From assembly GCA_964528095.1 (NCBI GenBank), contig CAZGSG010000085.1:1-20711 (forward strand): a stretch of 20,711 nucleotides of DNA. The letters run 5' to 3'. The DNA is from CAZGSG01 sp964528095. Its GTDB lineage: Bacteria; Bacteroidota; Bacteroidia; Chitinophagales; Chitinophagaceae. Numbering within the stretch: position 1 is the first letter of the stretch; every line of letters begins with the position of its first letter. The notes under the pieces are model-generated. The model had not been told where the DNA came from and searched no databases. It saw only the letters and a program-made list of their open reading frames with translations. The position numbers and the translations under genes were made by a program. Shown here one piece after another: positions 15,061 through 20,711 of this stretch.

Positions 15061-16581
15061 ATGCGTGTTATCAATTACAACCAGCTGCAGGTTCTTATTT
15101 GCAGGAGTTTTCTACTAATCGGGTTTGTAGCGCTCTCATTGAGCCCGGTATTCGCAAAAGATCGTACTACAGAAGACAGCCTGCAGGAAGTTCGTTCCGC
15201 CGTAGAAGCGAATATCGAAGATCTTAAAGTACACGAGGCCTTTATCAAAGCAGTAGGCAAAAACAGCGAGCTCCTGATCAAACAGTATGATGCCTGGATA
15301 AAAAAATATCCAAAATCTACCACGACACTGCTGGCTGTGGGAACGGCCTTATATGAAAAGGAACTCCCTTCCGCCAAACCGTATTTAATAAAAGCGGTGA
15401 CATTAAATCCTAAGCTGGCCAAGGGCTGGTTTATGTTATCTATTGATGCCAGTCGCTGGGGAGATGAAGTAGCGGCAAAAGACTATATGGGTAAAGCAAG
15501 CGAGGCCGACCCTTCCGATGCCGGTTATGCTTTTTATTATGCCATGGATTTTGAAGATATCGATGGTGCGCAGTGGCGCAGCAAGCTGTATGAACTCGCA
15601 AAAAAATTTCCGGATAATGAGCGGGGAGCACAGGGTCTGTATTGGTTAGCTACAAGATCACAGGATAAGGCGGAAAAGGTACGTGTGTACGAACAGTTGC
15701 GTCAGTCCTATGCTCCGGAAAAATTTAACTGGTCATCCAGTGGTATGAGTGGTCTTTTTGACGCATACCTGTTGAGTGCGCCTGCTAAAGCGATCGCACT
15801 GGCGAAAGACATGGGCGCAAAGAATGGCTGGCCGGCAAAAGTTGTGCTGGCTGAAAATATTACCAAGGCGCGCGAACTGCTTGCAAACAATAAGTCAGCA
15901 GAAGCGCTGGAACTGGTAAAAGATATAAAAACTCCCCGTTATTCATCTGCCAGTGATATGATCAACCTGTTGAAATCAGAAGTGTATTTTGCCGCAGGCA
16001 ATAAAGAAGGAGCTTATGACAGCTTGGTAAAAATATACGCCGTATCTCCCTCTGATGAGCTGGACAAGGCCATCAATAGTTATGGGGCAAAAATAAATAA
16101 GACAGCGGCGCAGGTGAAGCAGGATGTATGGAAATACAGGGAAACAAAAGCCTATGATGCCCCTGCATTTGATCTTGACCAGTATCTGGTAAAAGGCAAA
16201 GCGACCCTGGATGATTTTAACGGCAAAGTAGTGCTGCTGACATTTTGGTTCCCGGGTTGTGGTCCCTGTCGTGGTGAATTCCCGCATTTTGAAAATGTGC
16301 TCCGCAAGTTTGATAAGAACAAAGTGGCGTATATCGGTATTAATGTATTACCTGAGCAGGATGAATATGTATTACCATTTATGAAAGGAACAAAATATAG
16401 TTTCATCCCATTAAGAGCCAATCCTGAATGGGCATTGCAAACTTATAAGGTGAGAGGTGAACCAACCAATTTCCTGATCGATCAAAAAGGTAAGATCGTA
16501 TTTGCAAATTTCCGCACAGATGAAAGCAATGAAAAAACGCTTGAGTTGATGATAAGCTCTACGCTGGATCGTGCACAATAA
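15061..16581 (+). CDS. Exported helical-repeat (TPR-like) protein fused to a TlpA-like redox domain (CGPC)
   Basis: A 506-residue exported protein. The signal peptide is at about 12-33. A long helical region follows (about 40-350), with TPR-like pairs (YLIKAVTLNPKLAKGWFMLS, AKDYMGKASEADPSDAGYAF). The C-terminal thioredoxin-like domain (about 365-506) carries FPGCGPCRGEFPHF, with Cys400 and Cys403, and EPTNFLID at the cis-proline. The active site has Pro-Gly in place of the usual Ala-Ser/Thr-Trp before the first Cys, so the Trp of the WCxxC motif is missing. The repeat part could hold a protein partner or substrate for the redox domain. It is the fourth redox gene in the run. Confidence 0.88.
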   Translation: MRVINYNQLQVLICRSFLLIGFVALSLSPVFAKDRTTEDSLQEVRSAVEANIEDLKVHEAFIKAVGKNSELLIKQYDAWIKKYPKSTTTLLAVGTALYEKELPSAKPYLIKAVTLNPKLAKGWFMLSIDASRWGDEVAAKDYMGKASEADPSDAGYAFYYAMDFEDIDGAQWRSKLYELAKKFPDNERGAQGLYWLATRSQDKAEKVRVYEQLRQSYAPEKFNWSSSGMSGLFDAYLLSAPAKAIALAKDMGAKNGWPAKVVLAENITKARELLANNKSAEALELVKDIKTPRYSSASDMINLLKSEVYFAAGNKEGAYDSLVKIYAVSPSDELDKAINSYGAKINKTAAQVKQDVWKYRETKAYDAPAFDLDQYLVKGKATLDDFNGKVVLLTFWFPGCGPCRGEFPHFENVLRKFDKNKVAYIGINVLPEQDEYVLPFMKGTKYSFIPLRANPEWALQTYKVRGEPTNFLIDQKGKIVFANFRTDESNEKTLELMISSTLDRAQ

Positions 16582-16604
16582 TTATTTGCTAAATAAAACG
16601 CGCT

Positions 16605-17057
16605 ATGAAAAATATCCTGTTCGGTTTGCTGGCCTGCGTTATCTGTGGAAATGTGTTAGCACAGACCGCTGAACCGGTATCCTGGAATTTTAGCTGTAAA
16701 AAGATCTCGGGAGAGATATACGAGTTACAGTTGACGGCCACAGTAGAAGAAGAATGGCATATCTATTCGCAGAATACAGGTAAGGGCGGACCGGTGCCAA
16801 CCAGTATCAGTTTCCGGAAAAATCCCTTGCTGGTACTGGAAGGAACACCAAAGGAAGTCGGTAAAGTAGATAAACGGTTTGAGCCCTTATTCGGAGTGGA
16901 GGTCATACAGTTTTCAGACAAAGTAATGTTTGTGCAAAAACTGAAATTAAAAGGAAAGGCCAAAACCTCGATAGATGGAACGATAGAGTATATGACCTGT
17001 AATGATCATGAGTGTATGCCGCCGATAAAGAAAAATTTTTCGGTGGCGGTGAAGTGA
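16605..17057 (+). CDS. Free-standing DsbD N-terminal-like (nDsbD) periplasmic domain protein
   Basis: A 150-residue exported protein. The signal peptide ends near Ala19-Gln20 (FGLLACVICGNVLAQ). The rest is an immunoglobulin-like beta domain like the N-terminal, periplasmic domain of DsbD, with the signature WHIYSQNTGKGGPVPTSI and a cysteine pair in MTCNDHECMPP (Cys132 and Cys137). In full-length DsbD this domain passes electrons from the membrane domain to periplasmic thioredoxin-like proteins. Here the membrane and C-terminal thioredoxin domains are absent, and the gene simply ends after the domain. It lies 23 bases after the last TlpA-like gene, so it is a natural partner for those proteins. 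The electron source must be encoded elsewhere. Confidence 0.88.
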   Translation: MKNILFGLLACVICGNVLAQTAEPVSWNFSCKKISGEIYELQLTATVEEEWHIYSQNTGKGGPVPTSISFRKNPLLVLEGTPKEVGKVDKRFEPLFGVEVIQFSDKVMFVQKLKLKGKAKTSIDGTIEYMTCNDHECMPPIKKNFSVAVK

Positions 17058-17111
17058 TGCGCATTTTTCCTGGTCATTACAACCAATTCCCGATCATAAA
17101 TTAAAAAAAGT

Positions 17112-17159
17112 AATTCCCTGCTAACAGGCTATATTTGTATAGCCTGTTAGCAGGGAATT
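17112..17159. terminator. Perfect 22-bp hairpin between convergent genes
   Basis: Arms 17112-17133 and 17138-17159 are perfectly complementary around the loop TTTG. T-rich sequence follows the stem on the plus strand (17161 on), and an A-run lies before it (17103-17109), which gives a U-tract on the minus strand. It fits a bidirectional Rho-independent terminator for the redox operon and for the convergent TlpA-like gene. Confidence 0.9.
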
Positions 17160-17170
17160 GTTTTATAAAT

Positions 17171-17725
17171 CTATTTGAGTAAGCTCTCCAGTAATGGATA
17201 GGCTTTTGCTAAAAATATCTTTTTTGATGTTTCCGGATCCAGGGGGCCTCCCATTTCAAAATATACAATGGTGCCTGTGGCATCTGTGATGATAGTTGTT
17301 GGATATCCTTTACGATAATTGAGTGACATACAGATCTCGGGACTCGTGCTGATAATGGGATAAGCCATGTTGTATTTAGCGGCCAGTTTCCGAGCTGTTT
17401 CTTTATTTTCATAGGTGAAGGATAAAAACCGGAACTTATCATACCCTTTGAAGTCTTTGTATAAATCATTCAGGGTTCCCATTTCCGCTATACAGGGCGC
17501 GCATGCTTCAAACCAGAAATTAATAAGCGTCACTTTATTATTCAGGCTATCATTATTATAAGAAACATTGTTGATCGACTGCAGATCAAATGCATTCATT
17601 TTTTTGCCGATCAGATAGGAGCCGCCCATTTTCAGGGTGTCGAGGAATCGCTGCTCTTCGGGTGTTTGAGCAGACAGTTGTATAGCGCAGCCAACTATTA
17701 CCAGGCTAAAAAAAAATTTCAGCAT
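17171..17725 (-). CDS. Small exported TlpA-like thioredoxin-fold protein (CAPC)
   Basis: A 184-residue protein with a signal peptide (about 1-20, FFFSLVIVGCAIQLSAQ) and then a single thioredoxin-like domain. Its active site is FWFEACAPCIAEMG with Cys75 and Cys78, so the Trp directly before the first Cys is replaced by Ala. GYPTTIITD marks the cis-proline region. It lacks the extra N-terminal domains of the four plus-strand redox genes. Convergent orientation and the shared terminator mean it is not in their operon, though the neighbourhood suggests a related periplasmic role. No promoter with a clear TAnnTTTG was found upstream of it. Confidence 0.9.
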   Translation of the reverse strand: MLKFFFSLVIVGCAIQLSAQTPEEQRFLDTLKMGGSYLIGKKMNAFDLQSINNVSYNNDSLNNKVTLINFWFEACAPCIAEMGTLNDLYKDFKGYDKFRFLSFTYENKETARKLAAKYNMAYPIISTSPEICMSLNYRKGYPTTIITDATGTIVYFEMGGPLDPETSKKIFLAKAYPLLESLLK

Positions 17726-18486
17726 TTAGCTAAGTTAAACTCTTTGAAGGAAAAGGACTAGCAGATATCAATGTTTATTAGGTGAAGGGCCCGTAGCAGG
17801 CACTCATGCAAAGCGGGGATTTAGGTTCGTTGAATTTTAAATAAATACCTGTACACAACCCCGAATTTTTAACATACACAAATTTCCGTGTGGTTAGATA
17901 TTCGAAATCTTTGCTTCATAGCAGCGATCCAGTAAGTATCCTGAAATAGTTACCGTAATAGTCTTTGCCTGGCGAATGGCATGGGCTAAACCCCATACAT
18001 AAAATTAGGTTTAATAGTGGCTTTGCTAAGGAACATGATAAAATCACACCATTCTCGTACCCCGTGTTTTCACGGCAATATGACGATGTTTATACCGTCC
18101 TTAAGATATTGGGTGAGATGGTAAAAATAATTATATTCATATCAGGTATTTCTATCAAAGTAGTGCTGAGAATAATATCAATTTTCGTTCGATTCGGTAG
18201 ATTCAGTCATAGTTATTTAAGTCCATAATCCATAACATGAAATAAAATTACGGGACAAGTAGCTTGATCATAAAAAAATTTATACCTTTTGAATTGTCAA
18301 TAGCTGTTGTTTAACGCTAATTAAATAAATACCTTGGTAATAAACCTTACGTGAAACAACTAAAACCCTATCCTTGTGGAATATTTTATTATTGTTAAGG
18401 ATTTCTAAGTCTACAACTAATTTCTTGACATTATCAACATTCACTAAAGTGTTCAATATTCAATTGATAGAAAATAAAAAATAGGA
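17726..18486. other. Long AT-rich intergenic region before the peptide cassette
   Basis: About 760 bases with no gene I can support. A frame is open from a TTG at 17965 to 18228, but it lacks an ATG. Only weak promoter-like matches occur (a TTG at 18265-18267 ahead of TACCTTTTG at 18284-18292). The composition becomes clearly richer in A and T from here on, as in the following genes. No tRNA, CRISPR or long repeat was seen. Confidence 0.55.
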
Positions 18487-19530
18487 ATGCCGCATACTAA
18501 AAAACAAAATATAAATTTTCTCGAAATAGAAAAGCCAAAATATTTTAGCAAGTTTATCATCTTTGTATTTCTTTTGGTCCTTCTATTCATTGGAGTTGCT
18601 TTTGCTTTTGGTACAACTAGCAATATAATTATAACTCAGAAAAAAGAATCATCGGATAATATAGGAAATCAACAGATATTTCTATTTATTTTAGGATTTT
18701 TAGTCAGTTTTGTAGGGAATCTTTTATCTGACTTAGTATGGAAGATTTGGCTGGATAAACGCATCAGTATCAAAGAACCTAAAAAAATAAATGCCATAGC
18801 AGAAATTGCAGAAAGGGATTTAACAAATGCAATACTTACCGACCTGAAAGAACTTAAGGGCGTTTATTGTGATTACTTAGATATAAAAATGACTTTATCC
18901 TGCATAGAAGATACGAGTTTGGTAAAGTGCTCTGTTATCTATAAATACAAAAAAAATTTATCGCCTAATATTACATGTTTGGACTTTCATTTTGTTAGGC
19001 TAAAAAATGCAGAGGATAAGAAATTCAGAGATGATATAAAGGATTATGAAACTGTTGACTTTACAACCTTTTCTTTTGATGAGGAAAGTCTTACCAGTAA
19101 AGATCGAGAGTTTTTAAACTCCCAAAAAGATTCATATGTCGTTAACTATGTAAAAGTAAATGATAAGATTGCTACCTTAACAAACTCGCCTAAAAATCCA
19201 CCCACTTGGATCCCTGAAACAGTTTCATATTCAGCAAATGGCTTCACTCATGATGGTGGAAAGGCAGAAATAGAATTCGAGATAGGCTTTTATCTTGAAT
19301 CTGAAAGTTATTTCTCATTCAAAATTGATGAACCAACTAAAAACCTGCATTGTATTCTAAGCTATGCAAAAGCTGAAAAACTTAACATATATTCAGAACA
19401 CTCAATTAGTGCAAACCATAAGGGTCAGGAAAAAAACTTGAACAACCATCAACAAATTGAATATACATTAACCGATACATGGATATATCCAAGAAGTAAA
19501 TTGCAATTTATCTGGTATGAGAATTTATAA
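18487..19530 (+). CDS. Unrecognised protein with two N-terminal TM segments and a large soluble domain
   Basis: I do not recognise this 347-residue protein. It has two hydrophobic segments (about 21-43, FIIFVFLLVLLFIGVAFAFG, and about 64-86, FLFILGFLVSFVGNLL), separated by a short polar loop. A soluble part of about 260 residues follows, looking beta-rich in its second half and ending WIYPRSKLQFIWYENL. With both termini inside, the soluble part would be cytoplasmic. The gene is AT-rich compared with the SusC/SusD locus. It overlaps the next gene by 14 bases and is probably translated with it. Within the cassette it could be an immunity, anchor or transport-accessory protein, but that is guesswork. 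Confidence 0.75.
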   Translation: MPHTKKQNINFLEIEKPKYFSKFIIFVFLLVLLFIGVAFAFGTTSNIIITQKKESSDNIGNQQIFLFILGFLVSFVGNLLSDLVWKIWLDKRISIKEPKKINAIAEIAERDLTNAILTDLKELKGVYCDYLDIKMTLSCIEDTSLVKCSVIYKYKKNLSPNITCLDFHFVRLKNAEDKKFRDDIKDYETVDFTTFSFDEESLTSKDREFLNSQKDSYVVNYVKVNDKIATLTNSPKNPPTWIPETVSYSANGFTHDGGKAEIEFEIGFYLESESYFSFKIDEPTKNLHCILSYAKAEKLNIYSEHSISANHKGQEKNLNNHQQIEYTLTDTWIYPRSKLQFIWYENL

Positions 19531-20062
19531 TATGAGGTTTGATCCGGATGGTGAATGTCGGCAGAGTGCGATAGACTTTATTACAACATATTTGTCTGAC
19601 AAACTGTATCCTGAAGCCGAAATCAGAAGCCTCTCTAATTTATATAAAGTAATCGAGTTTTTAAAAAAAAGGAGTATAAATTTTATTATCAAGATCCCTT
19701 TGATAAGTTTGTTTTACCCGCAAAGATTAATATGGTTTATAAAAAACAGAAAAGCTGTCTCGTTTGGGAGAAAATTTAATAGTCAAAAAGGCCGCTTATT
19801 AAAAGAAGGCAACAAGTATGCTATTTTATATTTTTCGTCTGCTTCAAAGTTGTATGGTTTAACTGGCGAAGTTTGGAGTCATCATATTGTAGAATATTCT
19901 GAAGACTCAGAGGTCAAATACTTTGACCCTTTATTTGAAATACTTTCTTCAGAAAACACCAGTATTGAAAATGTAAAAGAAAAAACCTTGTGGAATTTAA
20001 AATCCCCCGCAATACTCCTATGGCAAACGGATAATTCTTTTATCGTTAAACATCTTGACTAG
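19517..20062 (+). CDS. Small protein with papain/C39-like cysteine protease pattern
   Basis: A 181-residue protein without signal peptide. The pattern fits the papain-like C39/C39_2 fold. A Cys starts an N-terminal helix (Cys14 in DGECRQSAIDFI), and a second helix follows (SLSNLYKVIEFLKKRSINFI, like the conserved helix after the nucleophile in that family). The core strand-turn-strand has WSHHIVEY (His122/His123), then KYFDPL (Asp137), matching the catalytic His and Asp order. The usual Gln six residues before the Cys is not visible, so activity is not certain. C39 peptidases cut after double-glycine-type leaders, and a peptide with such a leader is encoded next. The start may be ATG 19517 (overlapping the upstream gene by 14 bases) or ATG 19532. 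Confidence 0.7.
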   Translation: MRIYNMRFDPDGECRQSAIDFITTYLSDKLYPEAEIRSLSNLYKVIEFLKKRSINFIIKIPLISLFYPQRLIWFIKNRKAVSFGRKFNSQKGRLLKEGNKYAILYFSSASKLYGLTGEVWSHHIVEYSEDSEVKYFDPLFEILSSENTSIENVKEKTLWNLKSPAILLWQTDNSFIVKHLD

Positions 20063-20085
20063 CAGTATTAAAATTACTATTTTTG
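20055..20085 (+). promoter_or_regulatory. Candidate promoter of the small peptide gene
   Basis: TATTTTTG (20078-20085) matches TAnnTTTG exactly, with TTG (20055-20057) 20 bases upstream. The -33 part lies inside the last codons of the protease-like gene. The expected transcript start is about 15 bases before the peptide ATG, so the peptide can be made at a higher level than the two genes ahead of it. Confidence 0.55.
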
Positions 20086-20106
20086 CATTAAACTAAAGGA
20101 TAAAAA

Positions 20107-20286
20107 ATGAGCATAATAATCAATAAGCTACGAAACCTCCAATTGGAATTAAAAATGATTTTTGGTGCCGGTGGCGGTGGCGGTGGAAGATCACAGAAAG
20201 TTGAACTAAACAAAGCAATTTATTTTCGCAGCAGCAAAATGAGTATATCTCAATTGAAGAAACAGAATAAAAAAAAGAATGAATAA
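20107..20286 (+). CDS. Glycine-rich cationic peptide with double-glycine-type leader
   Basis: A 59-codon gene not resembling a family I know. The leader-like part reads LQLELKMIFGA (residues 11-21). Counting back from Ala21, it puts Glu at -8, Leu at -7, Ile at -4 and Gly at -2, exactly the ELxxIxG(G/A) spacing of peptides cut by C39 peptidases. Cleavage after Gly-Ala would release a 38-residue core. The core starts with six glycines and contains ten Lys/Arg against two Glu. It has no Cys, so no disulfides or lanthionines are possible. An internal ATG at codon 17 could also start the peptide, but it would destroy the leader. The gene has its own promoter-like element, follows a protease-like gene by 44 bases and is closed by a strong hairpin. 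Confidence 0.65.
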   Translation: MSIIINKLRNLQLELKMIFGAGGGGGGRSQKVELNKAIYFRSSKMSISQLKKQNKKKNE

Positions 20287-20314
20287 GAAACCCCGATTAG
20301 AATCGGGGTTTCTT
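20285..20314 (+). terminator. Hairpin terminator after the peptide gene
   Basis: Arms 20285-20298 and 20301-20314 are perfectly complementary over 14 bases, with a GC-rich middle (CCCCG). The left arm overlaps the peptide's stop codon. A T-rich stretch follows. This fits a Rho-independent terminator closing the cassette. Confidence 0.8.
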
Positions 20315-20388
20315 ATTAGTAACTAATTAATATTGTTACTATAGCACGGATTAACATTCAATGAAATAAATCTTACATCTAAATCACT

Positions 20389-20577
20389 TAGGGGCTGTTG
20401 GATCATCCGCGTAAGGCCTTGAAATTTTACAGCCTTAGCCCATTGCTATATCGTAAGTATGGACTGACATTCGAATCGTTAAGAGAACGATCAAAAAACC
20501 TTTTTCAATCAATGAGTTGCAGTTTTCAATTAAGGAAAATGCTCCAAAAGATGCGTGGCTCTAAGATCTAACCAGCC
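20389..20577. other. Possible decayed mobile element with imperfect terminal repeats
   Basis: GGCTGTTGGAT (20393-20403) and the reverse complement of 20566-20577 (GGCTGGTTAGAT) form imperfect terminal inverted repeats of a segment of about 185 bases. Inside, on the plus strand, a frame stays open from just after the TAG at 20389-20391 to the TAA at 20569-20571 (58 codons from CTG 20395) with no ATG near its beginning. Its translation looks protein-like (LKFYSLSPLLYRKYGLTFES and onwards), but I cannot assign it. It may be the tail end of a lost gene. The rest of 20315-20590 holds nothing recognisable. Confidence 0.3.
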
Positions 20578-20590
20578 AACAATCTTGCAA

Positions 20591-20627
20591 ATAAAAAGGG
20601 TTCCAACCTTGAAGATTGAAACCCTTT
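20591..20627 (-). terminator. Terminator of the tRNA gene
   Basis: Arms 20595-20606 and 20616-20627 pair at 11 of 12 positions. Read on the minus strand the stem is followed by a run of T (complement of 20593-20597). It stands 8 bases beyond the 3' end of the tRNA. Confidence 0.65.
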
Positions 20628-20635
20628 AAAAAAAG

Positions 20636-20709
20636 TGGACCCTGTAGGGCACGATCCTACGACCCCCTGATTATGAGTCAGGTGCTCTAACCAGCTGAGC
20701 TAAGGGTCC
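20636..20709 (-). tRNA. tRNA with CAT anticodon, probably tRNA-Ile2 (lysidine type)
   Basis: A complete 74-base cloverleaf read on the minus strand. The acceptor stem is GGACCCT with AGGGTCC. The D arm is GCTC/GAGC, and the anticodon stem is CCTGA/TCAGG with loop CTCATAA. The T stem is GTAGG/CCTAC, the discriminator base is A, and CCA is not encoded. The CAT anticodon fits Met or Ile2. The acceptor pairs C4-G69 and C5-G68 are those known to be recognised by the lysidine synthetase TilS in tRNA-Ile2 and absent from E. coli elongator tRNA-Met, so Ile2 is favoured. The T loop reads ATCGTGC, with A54 and T58 instead of T54 and A58. The 3' end faces the AT-rich cassette. Confidence 0.9.
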
Positions 20710-20711
20710 AA

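Noticed and set aside
17726..17900. A left attachment site matching the tRNA 3' end
   Set aside because: I compared the last tRNA bases with this region by eye and saw no run of identical bases long enough to call a repeat.
17965..18228. An 87-codon plus-strand frame starting at TTG
   Set aside because: There is no ATG, no recognisable motif, no promoter and no coupling to a neighbour. The hydrophobic part could arise by chance in AT-rich DNA. A homology search could still rescue it.
18487..19530. Assignment of the two-TM protein as a Cap15-type CBASS effector
   Set aside because: Only the general 2TM-plus-beta layout agrees. The soluble part is longer than in Cap15 as I know it, and no cyclase gene is in the window.

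Overview
The window looks like chromosomal DNA from a member of the Bacteroidota, most likely the Chitinophagaceae or a close relative. The evidence is a SusC/SusD outer-membrane pair preceded by an ECF sigma factor and a FecR-type anti-sigma factor, several DUF4369/TlpA-type thioredoxin-fold proteins, an IF-2 with a long charged N-terminal linker, and promoter-like elements of the Bacteroidota type (TTG, about 20 bases, TAnnTTTG) instead of Shine-Dalgarno-led starts. Placement below phylum level is inference.

Left end (1-3311, minus strand): the translation/transcription operon rimP-nusA-infB, read right to left. infB runs off the left edge just before its GTPase P-loop. A divergent promoter region follows, then a small plus-strand membrane protein (3544-3780) and about 300 bases of AT-rich DNA with a dyad over a promoter-like box.

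Centre (4083-17057, plus strand): a regulated outer-membrane uptake locus. An ECF sigma factor and a membrane FecR-type anti-sigma factor precede a SusC-type TonB-dependent transporter with an STN signalling domain, and its SusD lipoprotein. Downstream are four exported TlpA-like thiol/disulfide proteins in a row (CVPC, CGPC, CVPC, CGPC) and a free-standing DsbD N-terminal-like domain. A fifth, unlinked TlpA-like gene (CAPC) converges from the minus strand, and a perfect 22-bp hairpin separates the two. The simplest reading is that substrate binding at SusC/SusD signals through the STN domain and FecR to release the sigma factor, and that the redox proteins act on the cargo or on the transport machinery in the periplasm. 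No glycoside hydrolase or peptidase is present, so the substrate is unknown.

Right end (17726-20711): a visibly AT-richer accessory segment lying against the 3' end of a CAT-anticodon tRNA gene (probably the lysidine-type tRNA-Ile2). It holds an unrecognised two-TM protein (18487-19530), an overlapping small papain/C39-like cysteine-protease-like protein (19517-20062) and, behind its own promoter-like element, a 59-codon gene (20107-20286). The encoded peptide has a leader matching the double-glycine consensus (E-L-x-x-I-x-G-A), then a run of glycines and a strongly cationic tail. A strong terminator hairpin closes the unit. This three-gene cassette is the best candidate in the window for an undescribed system, perhaps a minimal secreted-peptide or bacteriocin-like unit. 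A small decayed element with imperfect terminal repeats lies between it and the tRNA.
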